The notes beneath the pieces were generated by a model. The model was not told the DNA's origin, ran no database searches, and saw nothing but the letters and a program-made list of their open reading frames with translations. The position numbers and the translations under genes were made by a program. From JACDAN01 sp035535195 (GTDB taxonomy: Bacteria; Actinomycetota; Thermoleophilia; Gaiellales; Gaiellaceae), in assembly GCA_035535195.1 (NCBI GenBank), contig DATLQK010000051.1:1-64000 (forward strand): a stretch of 64,000 nucleotides of DNA, written 5' to 3'. This document shows, piece after piece, positions 1 through 8,696 of the stretch. Within the stretch, counting starts at the first letter, position 1. Each line of letters starts with the position of its first letter.

Positions 1-99
1 GAGCTGATGCGCGCAGGCGGACGCTACGCGGCCCTCGTCGCGCGTGACGAAGAGATGCCCGGGGAACCGGCGCTGCGGGGCCTGGCCGGCGCGAGCTGA
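1..99 (+). CDS. C-terminal end of an ABC transporter ATP-binding/permease protein (partial)
   Basis: Frame 1 is open from the first base to a TGA at 97-99 and encodes 32 residues. The stretch ELMRAGGRYAALVARDEE resembles the end of the nucleotide-binding domain in fused ABCB-type exporters, where 'HxELxxxGGRYxxL' follows the H-loop. The rest of the gene lies outside the window, so substrate and topology cannot be judged. The assignment rests on this short tail alone. Confidence 0.5.
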   Translation, partial: ELMRAGGRYAALVARDEEMPGEPALRGLAGAS

Positions 100-361
100 G
101 CAGTTTGCCGTAGCCGCCGGCAGCGTGCCGCACCGCTGATCGACCCTGTGCGTGACGACTCGGTCGAGCGGCGGTCTGAGCACCTTCCTGGGCGCCTTGG
201 AAGAGACCTCCCGCACAGGCGCCCACACGAGGGGTCCCTCGACGATCTTGCGCAGGTGCTTCAGTAGCGCGTAGCCGCCGTGCTCGGCCGTCTCGAGCGG
301 GAGCCCTCGCCGGGGGCCGCCTCCCTCACCTCCCCCGACTCGGATCATCGTGCTCGCCTGT
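100..361. other. Gap between the ABC transporter tail and pth
   Basis: No well-supported gene. A minus-strand frame is open from an ATG at 346-348 to the left window edge and shows a high share of G/C in third positions over its middle part. It has no family I recognise, and it also runs antisense through the ABC transporter tail. It could be a gene remnant or simply a GC-rich open frame. No terminator hairpin was identified here. Confidence 0.3.
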
Positions 362-955
362 CTAGTTGTACCGACGCTGGGCCTCCTCGACGCCGTCCGC
401 GGCCATCGTCTCGACCGCGTTAGCTGAGCGGCTAATCAGTTCGTCGACATCCGTCTCCGCCTCGAACGGCGTGAGAACGAAGTCGGCGACGCTCCGCCGG
501 TCGCCTCGCCCGGGCCGTCCGACGCCGATCCGCAAGCGGAGAAAGTCCTGCGACCCGAGCGCCTGCGCGATCGAGCGGAGGCCGTTGTGGCCGGCCAGGC
601 CACCGCCCTGGCGCGCCTGCAGCCGCCCCTCCTCGAGGTCGACGTCGTCGTGGACGATCAGCATGTCCTCGGGGTCGACCTTGAAGAAGCGGGCCGCGGC
701 CGCCAGCGAGCGGCCGGAGTCGTTCATGAACGTCTCCGGCTTCAGCAGCGCGACCTTGAGCTCGCCCACGCGCAGCTCCGAGAGCTGTCCCGAAAACTTG
801 GAGCGGAACGAGCCGCCGTGGCGCCGCGCGAGCTCGTCGACGACCAGCCAGCCGACGTTGTGGCGGGTGCGCTCGTACTGGAGCCCAGGGTTCCCCAACC
901 CGACGACGAGCAGGTCGAGCGTCGAGGCACGGTCGCCCCGACGAAAGAGAGGCAT
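362..955 (-). CDS. pth: Peptidyl-tRNA hydrolase
   Basis: 197 aa, the usual length for bacterial Pth. The enzyme releases tRNA from peptidyl-tRNA dropped by stalled ribosomes in the cytoplasm. Family motifs are clear: VVGLGNPG near residue 17, then 'YERTRHNVGW' carrying the catalytic His, KPETFMNDSG, and VHDDVDLEEGRLQ-type residues with GGGLAGHNGLRS. ATG start at 955. It lies downstream of rplY (L25) on the same strand, a common bacterial pairing (ctc-pth), separated by an inverted-repeat element. Confidence 0.97.
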   Translation of the reverse strand: MPLFRRGDRASTLDLLVVGLGNPGLQYERTRHNVGWLVVDELARRHGGSFRSKFSGQLSELRVGELKVALLKPETFMNDSGRSLAAAARFFKVDPEDMLIVHDDVDLEEGRLQARQGGGLAGHNGLRSIAQALGSQDFLRLRIGVGRPGRGDRRSVADFVLTPFEAETDVDELISRSANAVETMAADGVEEAQRRYN

Positions 956-957
956 TA

Positions 958-1071
958 GTGGCCCGCCAGGCGGCGTTGCCGGGTCGCTGGCGCGCGAAAA
1001 CCCCGCGAGGCTCCAGCCTGGCGACGCTTTGCAGCCGCCAGCGACCCGGAGGGCGCTGCCGGGTGGGCCAC
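958..1071. repeat. Nested inverted-repeat element between rplY and pth
   Basis: Outer arms GTGGCCC (958-964) and GGGCCAC (1065-1071) are perfect complements. Inner arms of 14 bases (979-992 and 1036-1049, CCGGGTCGCTGGCG and its complement) are also perfect. A smaller GCCAGGC/GCCTGGC pair sits inside. The element fills the whole gap between the two genes and can fold into a large cruciform or RNA hairpin. It may be a processing or attenuation structure, or a small mobile-like palindromic repeat. Confidence 0.6.
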
Positions 1072-1074
1072 TTA

Positions 1075-1806
1075 CTAGCCCTCGGCTTGGTCTTCGTCGC
1101 CGGAGGCCCGGGCCTCGCCGCCCTCGCCCTCGGCTGCCTCGCCCTCTTCGCCCTCGGGCGTTTCCTCGCCCTCCGGCAGCTCCTCGCCCTCGGCGAGCTC
1201 GGCGAGCTCCTCCTCGGTGGGCTCGGGCTCGACCTCGCGGGTCGGCACGGTGACCGTGGCGAGCACCGTCTCGTCCGGATCGTCGAGGAACGTGACGCCG
1301 TCGATCCTCGGGATGTCGGCTAGCCGCATCGTGTCACCCATCTCCATCGCGCTGATGTCGACCTCGATGCGCTCCGGCACCTCGAGCGGGAGTGCCTCGA
1401 CGTTGATCTCGCGCGAGACCTGGGAGAGCACGCCGCCTTCCTTGGTGCCCTCGGACTCGCCGACGAGCTCGATCACGACCTGCGCGTGGATCGGCTGGTC
1501 GAGCCGGACTTCCTGGAGGTCGATGTGCGCCAGGCGGCCGGTGATGACGTCCTGCTGGTAGTCCTTGAGGATCGACGGGTGTGTCGTCTTTTGGCCGTCG
1601 AGCACCACGTCGAGGATCGCGTGCAGGCCGGCCGGCCCCGTCAGCGCGCGGCGCAGTTCGCGCTCGCCGACGCAGAACGCGTGCGGATTCTTCCCGCGCC
1701 CGTAGAGGACGCCCGGGATCATCCCCTGGCGGCGCAGGCGCCGCGACGCGCTTGAGCCGCGCAACTCGCGCTCCTGCACCTCGATCTTGACCCGTTCACC
1801 GGCCAC
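1075..1806 (-). CDS. rplY: 50S ribosomal protein L25, general stress form (Ctc)
   Basis: 243 aa, the long TL5/Ctc form of L25, which binds 5S rRNA on the large subunit. The N-terminal part (about 1-95) has the L25 core with R-G-x-SRRLRRQGMIPGVLYG-type residues. A second beta domain follows to about residue 185. The last 50 residues are an unusually acidic Glu/Gly-rich tail. GTG start at 1806. The next gene downstream on the strand is pth, the typical neighbour. Confidence 0.95.
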   Translation of the reverse strand: MAGERVKIEVQERELRGSSASRRLRRQGMIPGVLYGRGKNPHAFCVGERELRRALTGPAGLHAILDVVLDGQKTTHPSILKDYQQDVITGRLAHIDLQEVRLDQPIHAQVVIELVGESEGTKEGGVLSQVSREINVEALPLEVPERIEVDISAMEMGDTMRLADIPRIDGVTFLDDPDETVLATVTVPTREVEPEPTEEELAELAEGEELPEGEETPEGEEGEAAEGEGGEARASGDEDQAEG

Positions 1807-1821
1807 GGCGCGGGAGTGTAG

Positions 1822-3384
1822 CTATGGACAGGCCCTGCCGAGCTTGCGGAGCGCCTCGCAGAGCCCCGGCTCGATCCACGCGAACCAGTGGTCGAGCTCC
1901 CGCAGATGCGGGGTCGTGGCGAGCATGCCGGCCGCGGCCTCGAGTGCGCCGCCCTCGTCGAACGGACCGCGAAGCCGCCTGACCGTCCAGGGCGTCGTCG
2001 GGATCGCGACGTACACGTCGCCGATGGGACGATCCGCGTGCTCGAGCGCGCGAAGGACCTCCTCGCCAGGCGCATGCGGAAGGGCGACGGCCCGACTGAC
2101 GTGCGGGAGCTCCTTCAGGAAGACGGCCGAGTACGGGATCAGGACGTCGTGCGACCCGGCCCGAATCGTATGGTGCTCCTCGCGCGGTACGGACGCGAAG
2201 CCGAGCTCGCGAGGATCGCGGAGCGCGCTGGGCGGTGACGCGGCTGCGGCGAGCGCAACCCCGACGAGAGCCGCAACGGCCAGCGGCCCCGGGACTCGCC
2301 GCGTCAGGCGCACGGCCCCCACCCCGATCGCAGCCGCCCACAGTGGCAGCCCGTAGAAGAGGTGGCGCGGCGACAGATCGGGCGCGCTGCTCGTGCGGAC
2401 GACGACGAAGAGCAGCGGCGGAATCAGCGTGGCGAGCGCGAGCGCTGCAACCGCCGGCCGCTCGCGCAGCAGCACGGCGATCCCCACCAGAGCCAGGACG
2501 GTGAAGAAGAGGAACGGCAGGCCGTCCCCGCCGGCGAAGGCCGACAGCGCCGCGACGAGCTCGCCCCACGCCACGCCTGGAGTGGCGAGCGGATGGGAAC
2601 CTGCTGCGCCGACGGCGGCGCGGTCGGCGAGCCGCAGGTCGGCGAGCACGAGCGGGAGCGCGGCCGCGGCCGCAATCCCGACCGCCAGCGCAGGCGCGAG
2701 CGACCGCCTCCGCCAGAGGATCGCCGCGGCGACGAGCGCGACGAACGCCGGGATGGCACCGTACGGGTGGACTGACGGCAGGAGCACGCCCGCTGCCGCC
2801 GCCGCAGCGACCGCGCCGAGCGTGCGGCGGTCCAGCGCACGCACGTAGAGGTCCGCGAAGAGCGCAGCAACGAGGACGAAGAGCGCGTACATGCGTCCGA
2901 ACGTCCCGTAGACCGACAACGCCGTGGACGACGCAACCACGACGGCGGCGACGATCCCGGCCGGCGTCCCTGCGAGCCTCCGGCCGAGGTCGAACGTCAA
3001 CGGGACGGCGCCAAGCGCACAGAGCACCGACAGCCACCGGAGCGCCTCAGGGCTCGCGTCGATCGCGAACGCGAGGTGTGCAAGCGCGAAGTGGAGCGGT
3101 GCGCCGCCGCGGTCGAGCACGACCGTCTCGAGCACCTCGCGCAGCGGCCGCATCGAGATCAGTCCGCTGATGGCCTCGTCCTCGTAGAGCGGTTTCGCCG
3201 CGACGTCGGGCCGCAGCCGATCGAGCAGGAACCCGCACGCGGCCGCCACACCCAGGATCCCGCCAAAAGTCCGCAGGACTTTCAGCGGCTCAAAAGAGCT
3301 GATTCTCGGAGGGCGGTGACGGCCAGGTCCGGCCAGTCTGCCGCGGTTCTCTGCGTGCAGGGATTTCCGCTCTTCAACCGCCAA
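1822..3384 (-). CDS. GT-C family membrane glycosyltransferase (GT39/ArnT-like)
   Basis: 520 aa polytopic protein with about ten hydrophobic segments. After the first membrane helix comes 'YEDEAIS', matching the acidic D/E pair in the first outer loop of GT-C glycosyltransferases that use lipid-phosphate sugar donors. 'YGTFGRMYAL' later fits the GT39-like region. The likely role is transfer of a sugar from a polyprenyl-phosphate carrier at the outer face of the membrane; the acceptor is unknown. The N-terminal 40 residues are polar, so the true start may lie downstream of 3384. It is divergent from the next gene. Confidence 0.7.
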   Translation of the reverse strand: MAVEERKSLHAENRGRLAGPGRHRPPRISSFEPLKVLRTFGGILGVAAACGFLLDRLRPDVAAKPLYEDEAISGLISMRPLREVLETVVLDRGGAPLHFALAHLAFAIDASPEALRWLSVLCALGAVPLTFDLGRRLAGTPAGIVAAVVVASSTALSVYGTFGRMYALFVLVAALFADLYVRALDRRTLGAVAAAAAAGVLLPSVHPYGAIPAFVALVAAAILWRRRSLAPALAVGIAAAAALPLVLADLRLADRAAVGAAGSHPLATPGVAWGELVAALSAFAGGDGLPFLFFTVLALVGIAVLLRERPAVAALALATLIPPLLFVVVRTSSAPDLSPRHLFYGLPLWAAAIGVGAVRLTRRVPGPLAVAALVGVALAAAASPPSALRDPRELGFASVPREEHHTIRAGSHDVLIPYSAVFLKELPHVSRAVALPHAPGEEVLRALEHADRPIGDVYVAIPTTPWTVRRLRGPFDEGGALEAAAGMLATTPHLRELDHWFAWIEPGLCEALRKLGRACP

Positions 3385-3447
3385 TGGCGCGCAGTATCCC
3401 CGCGTGCGTTCGTTAGCGAGGCGTTAGCAGGGGACCCGGTCCAAGGC

Positions 3448-4122
3448 GTGATCTACCATGCGGTCGTGCGCGAGTTGGGGCCGGGCCTGTGGCACTGGGA
3501 CGCACCGCACCCCGACTGGTCGGGGCCTGAGAACGAGGCGCTTCGCCAGCGCCTTGCGGCGACCGCTGAGACACCGAGTAAGGCGGGAGTGGTGTCGTCC
3601 TACGCGATCGACAACGGCGACCAGGTGCTGCTGTTCGATCCGCTGGCCGCGCCGAGAGAGATCGTCGAGCTTGCGGCCGACCGCCAGCCAGCGATCGTGC
3701 TGACATGCCCGTGGCACGAGCGTGACACGGAGAGCCTGGTGGAGCGGCTCGGCGCCGCGGTGTTCGTGCCTCGGCCCGACGAGGGCAGCCCGGACGTGGC
3801 CTGGCTGCTAGTCGGCGACACGGTCGAGGGGCGCCTCTTCTCGGCGGGCGATCAGCTGCCCGTCGGAGTCGAGGCGTTCCCGGGAAAGGAGCCGAACGAC
3901 GTCGTGCTTTGGGTCGAGAGCCGCCGTGCGGTCATCGCAGGCGACACGCTTGTCGACTTCGGCCAGGGCCTCGAGATCCCGCGCGAGTGGTTACCTGACG
4001 GCGTGACGCCCGAGCAGGTCACCGAGGGGTTGCGCCCGCTGCTCGAGCGGCCGGTCGAGCATGTGCTCGCCACGCACGGTGGGCCTAGCGATCGGGCCGC
4101 CCTCGAGCGCGCGCTCTCCTGA
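3448..4122 (+). CDS. Metallo-beta-lactamase-fold protein with atypical metal motif
   Basis: 224 aa if the GTG at 3448 is the start; a GTG at 3466 is the alternative, and longer readings run antisense into the previous gene. The fold is suggested by the late motifs 'VIAGDTLVDFG' (metal-bridging Asp) and 'VLATHGG' (C-terminal His). The usual HxHxDH is replaced by 'LTCPWHERDTES', so metal binding may be reduced or changed. Probably a cytoplasmic hydrolase or a non-catalytic relative. No pathway can be named. Confidence 0.65.
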   Translation: MIYHAVVRELGPGLWHWDAPHPDWSGPENEALRQRLAATAETPSKAGVVSSYAIDNGDQVLLFDPLAAPREIVELAADRQPAIVLTCPWHERDTESLVERLGAAVFVPRPDEGSPDVAWLLVGDTVEGRLFSAGDQLPVGVEAFPGKEPNDVVLWVESRRAVIAGDTLVDFGQGLEIPREWLPDGVTPEQVTEGLRPLLERPVEHVLATHGGPSDRAALERALS

Positions 4123-4162
4123 CGCCGGTCGGCCGCGCAAACGCGCGGGCTGCACGGAGAAG

Positions 4163-5251
4163 CTAGAAGAGCTGATTCTCGCCCTGGAAGATCGCCGAGA
4201 CCGACTCGTCGGCGAACACGTTCATGATCGTCTCGGCCAGGAGCCCGGAGACGGTCAGGACGGTGACGTTGTCCGGCTTCAGGATCGGGTCGATCGGGAT
4301 CGTGTCCGTCACGACGAGCCCGTCGATCTCCTTCGCGTCGCGGAACCGCTCGAGCGAGTCTTTGGCGAAGATCCCGTGCGTCGCGCAGACGTAGACCTTC
4401 GTCGCGCCGGCCTCGCGCAGCGCACGTGCGCCAGCGAGCAGCGTGCCGCCGGTCATGATCACGTCGTCTCCGACGATGGCGATCTTCCCGGAGACATCGC
4501 CTACCACCTCGGTGACGGCGGCCTCGTCGTGCGCGGGGCGGGTTTTGTGCATGATCGCGAAGTCGGCCTCGAGCATCTCGGCGAACTTGACGGCCATCTT
4601 CGCGCGGCCCGCGTCCGGGGCGACGGAGACGACGCCCGAACCGGAAAGACCCTGGTCGCGCAGGTGCTGCGCGAAGATCGGGAGCGCCACCATGTGATCG
4701 ACCGGGATCGAGAAGAACCCCTGGATCTGGCCCGCATGGAGGTCCATCGTCAGGACACGGTCGACCCCGGCGGTCTGCAGCATGTCGGCGACGAGGCGCG
4801 CGGTGATCGGCTCGCGCGGCCGCGCTTTCCGGTCCTGGCGCGCGTACGGGTACCACGGCACGACCGCCGTAATCCGTTTCGCCGAGGCGAGCTTCGCAGC
4901 CTGGATCATGATCAGGAGCTCCATCAGGTTGCGGTCTACGGGCTCGCAACCGGTCTGGACGACGAAGACGTCGGCGCCGCGGATCGACTCCTCGAAGCGG
5001 CAATAGGTCTCGCCGTTCGCGAACGAGCCGAGCGTGACCGTGCCAAGCTCGACGCCGAGGCGCTGGCCGATCTTCTCCGCCAGCTCCGGGTGGGAGCGGC
5101 CGGAGAAGAGCATCAGCCGCTTTTGCGGGCCGCGTTCGATCCAGTGCTCCTGAGTCTTCTCGGGCTCGGTCTTCACGGCGCCCGGAATCGTCTGCAGACC
5201 GGGGAGGGTTGCGAGCTCAGTCGCCGTCGTCTTCTGCTCCGTTGTCTCCAC
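4163..5251 (-). CDS. prs: Ribose-phosphate pyrophosphokinase
   Basis: 362 aa. It makes PRPP from ribose-5-phosphate and ATP for purine, pyrimidine, His and Trp synthesis. Seen: 'LMLFSGRSHPELAEKI', FANGE, 'YPYARQDRK', the PRPP loop 'IVGDDVIMTGGTL' and 'SVAPDAGRAK'. The GTG start at 5251 is chosen because GGAGGGGT sits about ten bases upstream; longer readings run into glmU. It overlaps the end of glmU by 35 bases, the common glmU-prs pair. About 45 extra N-terminal residues precede the core. Confidence 0.96.
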   Translation of the reverse strand: METTEQKTTATELATLPGLQTIPGAVKTEPEKTQEHWIERGPQKRLMLFSGRSHPELAEKIGQRLGVELGTVTLGSFANGETYCRFEESIRGADVFVVQTGCEPVDRNLMELLIMIQAAKLASAKRITAVVPWYPYARQDRKARPREPITARLVADMLQTAGVDRVLTMDLHAGQIQGFFSIPVDHMVALPIFAQHLRDQGLSGSGVVSVAPDAGRAKMAVKFAEMLEADFAIMHKTRPAHDEAAVTEVVGDVSGKIAIVGDDVIMTGGTLLAGARALREAGATKVYVCATHGIFAKDSLERFRDAKEIDGLVVTDTIPIDPILKPDNVTVLTVSGLLAETIMNVFADESVSAIFQGENQLF

Positions 5252-6569
5252 GTGCGGCGTACCCCTCCTTGTTCTCCTGCCTGGCCCGGGCGACGGCGAG
5301 CGCGCCTGGCGGGACATCTCGAGTGATGACCGATCCCGCCGCAGTCCAAGCGCCCTCGCCAACCTCGACCGGAGCAACGAATGAATTCTGGACGCCGGTC
5401 CTGACGTTGCCGCGGATCGTGGTGCGGTTCTTCGGCTTGCCCGGCTCGTGTGGGAAGTTCGCCGTGATGTTCCCGGCGCCGATGTTGGACCCCGGGCCGA
5501 TGTCGGCGTCGCCGATGTAGGACAGGTGAGGGACCTTGGTGCGCTCGCCCACTCGCGAGTTCTTGATCTCCACGAACGTGCCCGCCTTCGCGTCCGCCTC
5601 GAGAACCGTGCCGGGGCGAAGGTAACAGAACGGTCCGACCGGCACACGAGGGCCGATTACCGCGTCGACGGCGACGACGTGGGGGCCGACCTCGGCGCCT
5701 GCCCCGACCGACGTCCCGCCACGGAGCACCGTGAACGGATGGATCGTCGAGTCCGGCTCGAGCTCGACCGTCGGGTCGATCCACGTCGCCCGCGGGTCGA
5801 CGATCGTGACGCCCGCGAGCATGTGCTGCTCGTTGATCCGGTCGCGGAGCTCCGCCGCCGCAGCAGCGAGCTCGACGCGCGTGTTCACGCCTTCGGCCTC
5901 CACGGCCGCGGCCTGGTGTGCCGAGATGCGCTCGCCGTCGTCGACGAGCAGCCGCACGGCATCGGTGAGGTAGAGCTCGCCCTGCGCGTTCGACGGCTCG
6001 AGCCGCTCGAGCGCCGGCCAGAGCTTCGCCGTGTCGAAGACGTAGATCGAGGAGTTGAGTTCGCCGATCCCCGCCTCCGCATCGGTCAGGTCGGTCGCCT
6101 CCACGATCCCCTTGATCTCGCCGTCGTCGCCGCGGACGATCCGCCCGTAGTCCCCAGGGTCGTCACGCGTGAACGTCAGGACCGTGCCGGCCGCGCCGCT
6201 AGACCGATGTGTTTCAACGAGGCCGCGCAAGGTCTCCGGCCGGAGGAGCGGCGAGTCCCCCGACAACACGAGGAGGTCACCGCGATGGCCGTCGAGGGAT
6301 CCTCGCGCGGCGTTGAGCGCGTCGCCCGTGCCGAGCGGCTCCGGCTGGACGGCGACGTCGAGCCCCTCGAAGGCATCGGCCTGGGCGGGCCCCGTGACGA
6401 CGACGAGCGGTTGAGGCCCGAGGCCGCGCGCCGCCTCCGCCACCCAGTCGACCAGGCGCCGCCCGAGCAGCGGGTGGAGGTGCTTCGGTGTCTCCGAGCG
6501 CATGCGCGTGCCGAGGCCACCGGCGAGGACGACGGCGGCGAGCCCGGGAGATCCGTTGGACGATGTCAC
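5217..6569 (-). CDS. glmU: Bifunctional UDP-N-acetylglucosamine pyrophosphorylase / glucosamine-1-phosphate acetyltransferase
   Basis: 450 aa. Makes UDP-GlcNAc for peptidoglycan. The N-terminal uridylyltransferase domain (about 1-230) begins with VLAGGLGTRM and contains LSGDSPLL. The C-terminal left-handed beta-helix (about 250-435) carries hexapeptide repeats and the acetyltransferase residues in 'GTFVEIKNSRVG', 'HLSYIGDADIG' and 'NIGAGNITANF'. GTG start at 6569, only 13 bases after the tRNA-Gln gene, so both may share one transcript. prs follows with overlap. Confidence 0.97.
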   Translation of the reverse strand: MTSSNGSPGLAAVVLAGGLGTRMRSETPKHLHPLLGRRLVDWVAEAARGLGPQPLVVVTGPAQADAFEGLDVAVQPEPLGTGDALNAARGSLDGHRGDLLVLSGDSPLLRPETLRGLVETHRSSGAAGTVLTFTRDDPGDYGRIVRGDDGEIKGIVEATDLTDAEAGIGELNSSIYVFDTAKLWPALERLEPSNAQGELYLTDAVRLLVDDGERISAHQAAAVEAEGVNTRVELAAAAAELRDRINEQHMLAGVTIVDPRATWIDPTVELEPDSTIHPFTVLRGGTSVGAGAEVGPHVVAVDAVIGPRVPVGPFCYLRPGTVLEADAKAGTFVEIKNSRVGERTKVPHLSYIGDADIGPGSNIGAGNITANFPHEPGKPKNRTTIRGNVRTGVQNSFVAPVEVGEGAWTAAGSVITRDVPPGALAVARARQENKEGYAARGDNGAEDDGD

Positions 6570-6582
6570 GGAAGTGCCTAGA

Positions 6583-6656
6583 TGGCTGGGGCGCCAGGAT
6601 TCGAACCTGGGATCACGGGACCAAAACCCGTTGCCTTACCACTTGGCTACGCCCCA
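6583..6656 (-). tRNA. tRNA-Gln (anticodon TTG), CCA encoded
   Basis: Reading the minus strand, the acceptor stem TGGGGCG pairs with CGCCCCA, followed by G and an encoded CCA (fwd 6583-6585). The anticodon arm is CGGG-TTTTGGT-CCCG with anticodon TTG. The T arm contains GGTTCGAATCC. All four arms fold without mismatch. It is on the same strand as glmU and just upstream of it. Confidence 0.96.
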
Positions 6657-6746
6657 AAAGCTGGAAAGAGGACCGACGCAAGCCATTTTAGACGGCCGGC
6701 CGCCACAGCCGCCCGGCCTCCCTGGGACGGCATCGGAAGGCACGCC

Positions 6747-7100
6747 TCAGTGCCGGTCGCCGAACAGGATCACGAGCGCGACGACGGCGAGGATTCCCAC
6801 CGCGATCAGCGCGAAGGTCCCGACGAGGATGACGAGGATCGGCACGAGCGCGACGAGCGCCTGCGAGACCGCCGCGGTCCAGAGGGCGTCGCGGGCAACC
6901 CCGGAGCGCAGCCGCGCGCCGACTACGAAGTAGCCGACGATCGCGAGCAGCGCGAAGAACAGGACGGCCCAGCGGTCGATCACGCCGGCGACGAGGAGGA
7001 TCGCCTCGACGACAGCGACCCAGAACGCGATGCGGAGCCGGTAGCGGCGTAGCCAGCGATCCGAGCGCGTCGAGCCGTGCTCGAGGGCCGGCTGCTCCAT
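6747..7100 (-). CDS. Small integral membrane protein of unknown function
   Basis: 117 aa from the ATG at 7100. The first 25 residues are polar with a basic 'RWLRRYRLR' patch. Three or four hydrophobic segments follow (about 27-45, 47-62, 80-115). It begins 13 bases after ispE on the same strand and is probably the last gene of the metG-tatD-rsmA-ispE unit. No family is recognised. The short basic C-terminus suggests a cytoplasmic end. Confidence 0.65.
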   Translation of the reverse strand: MEQPALEHGSTRSDRWLRRYRLRIAFWVAVVEAILLVAGVIDRWAVLFFALLAIVGYFVVGARLRSGVARDALWTAAVSQALVALVPILVILVGTFALIAVGILAVVALVILFGDRH

Positions 7101-7113
7101 CACGCGCCTGACG

Positions 7114-7905
7114 CTACCAGGCAGGTGTCGCGATCCAGGCGCGGCCCCGGTCACTGAGCGCCGCCAATGCAGCGACGGCTTCCGGCTGCTCCTCGAAGAG
7201 CCCGTAGACCGTCGGTCCCGCCCCGGAGACGTCCGCACGGAAGGCGCCGTGGGCGAGCAGCTCGTCCGAGAGGGGTGACGAGACGAGGTCGTTCGGCGGA
7301 AGCCCGGTGAGCGAGCCGAGGGCGAGCGCCTTCCGCACCGCCGCCCGCCGCTCAGGGAAGCCGTCCTCGTTCGAGAAGCGGTCGTAGACGTCACCGCTGG
7401 ACGACTTCTGCTCGCCCCTCGGCAGGAGGAGGAGCACCCAGTAATCCTGGGGCAGCCGCAGCGGCTCGAGCGTCGTCCCGTCGCCGTCGCCGAGCTGCGG
7501 CCCGGCCGTCAGGAAGAACGGCACGTCGGCGCCGATCGACGACGCGATCGTTCGGAGCTCGGCCTCGGTGAGCGGCCGGGCCAGGCTGTCGTTCGCGAGG
7601 CGAAGCGCCGCTGCCGCGTCCGAGCTCCCACCGCCGAGCCCCGCCGCCACCGGGATCTGCTTCTCGATCCGCACGCGCCACGACGGCTCCCTCTCTGCCA
7701 CCTCGGCGAGCGCCGTCAGCGCGGCCCGCACGATCGTGTCCCCCTCGAACCCCGTTACCTCGAGCGCATCCGAGCGCTCCAGCGCGATTCGGTCGGCAAG
7801 TGAGATCCGCTGGAGGACGGTCGCGACCTCGTGCCGGCCGTCGGCCCGCTCGGGCCCGACCACGAGGGCCAGGTTGATCTTCGCCGGCGCGAGCAGCTCC
7901 GTCAC
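7114..7905 (-). CDS. ispE: 4-diphosphocytidyl-2-C-methyl-D-erythritol kinase
   Basis: 263 aa GHMP kinase of the non-mevalonate (MEP) isoprenoid pathway. It phosphorylates the 2-hydroxyl of CDP-methylerythritol. Motif 1 'APAKINLAL' is at the N-terminus, the ATP loop 'PVAAGLGGGSSDAAA' near residue 95, and motif 3 'DVSGAGPTVYGLF' near 230. GTG start at 7905 overlaps the rsmA stop by four bases (GTGA). The rsmA-ispE pairing is common in Actinobacteria. Confidence 0.96.
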   Translation of the reverse strand: MTELLAPAKINLALVVGPERADGRHEVATVLQRISLADRIALERSDALEVTGFEGDTIVRAALTALAEVAEREPSWRVRIEKQIPVAAGLGGGSSDAAAALRLANDSLARPLTEAELRTIASSIGADVPFFLTAGPQLGDGDGTTLEPLRLPQDYWVLLLLPRGEQKSSSGDVYDRFSNEDGFPERRAAVRKALALGSLTGLPPNDLVSSPLSDELLAHGAFRADVSGAGPTVYGLFEEQPEAVAALAALSDRGRAWIATPAW

Positions 7906-8696
7906 GAGCTTGCAAGCGCGGCCGTTAGGCCGACGAAGTCGATCGGCTCGAGCTCCTCGGCACGGCTTCCGTCGGAGCGACCGATCGACCGGAGCGCAGC
8001 CGCCGCCTGGTCCCGGCTCGCGACGCCCGCGAGCTCGAGCGAGTTCGGCAGCCGCTTCCGGCGGTGGGCAAACGACCCCTCGACGACACGCTTGACCTCC
8101 CGCCAGGGGATCGGCGACTCTTCCGACCGTCGTCGGAAGGCGACGAGCGCCGAGTCCACGTTCGGCTGCGGACGAAAGACGGTGCGGGAGACCGGATGGA
8201 ACCCCGTGCGCTCGGTGGCGAGCTGCAGCAACACCGAGACGCCCCCGTAGGCCTTCGTCCTCGGCTCAGCGAAGAAGCGGTCGGCTACCTCGCGCTGCAC
8301 CATCACCGTCCAGTGGTCGATCGTCGGGTAACGGTCGAGGCTCTCGACCACGATCGGCGTCGCCACGTTGTACGGCAGGTTCGCGACGAGCTTCGTCGGC
8401 AGCGGATCGAGCTGGCCGGGATCGAGCGAGACGGCGTCGGCAAAGCGCAGCTCGACGTTTTCTCGGTCGTCGAACCGGGTGTGGAGGTACGGCTCCAGCC
8501 GCCGATCGAGCTCCACTGCGTGGACCTTGCCAACGCGGTCCGCCAGGTGCGCCGTGAGCGCGCCGGGCCCCGGCCCGACCTCGAGCACGACATCGCGCGG
8601 GCCGAGCTCGGCGAGTCGATCGATCACGCCCAGGATGTTCTCGTCCACGAGGAAGTGCTGGCCGAGCTCCTTGCTCGGCCTGACCGGGATGCTCAT
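7902..8696 (-). CDS. rsmA: 16S rRNA (adenine(1518)/(1519)-N6)-dimethyltransferase
   Basis: 264 aa. Dimethylates two adjacent adenines in helix 45 late in 30S assembly. Seen: 'KELGQHFLVDENI' at the start, the SAM-binding 'VLEVGPGPGALT' near residue 40, and the catalytic 'VANLPYNVATPI' (NLPY) near 105. ATG start at 8696 overlaps the tatD stop by four bases. Middle gene of the metG-tatD-rsmA-ispE operon. Confidence 0.96.
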   Translation of the reverse strand: MSIPVRPSKELGQHFLVDENILGVIDRLAELGPRDVVLEVGPGPGALTAHLADRVGKVHAVELDRRLEPYLHTRFDDRENVELRFADAVSLDPGQLDPLPTKLVANLPYNVATPIVVESLDRYPTIDHWTVMVQREVADRFFAEPRTKAYGGVSVLLQLATERTGFHPVSRTVFRPQPNVDSALVAFRRRSEESPIPWREVKRVVEGSFAHRRKRLPNSLELAGVASRDQAAAALRSIGRSDGSRAEELEPIDFVGLTAALASS

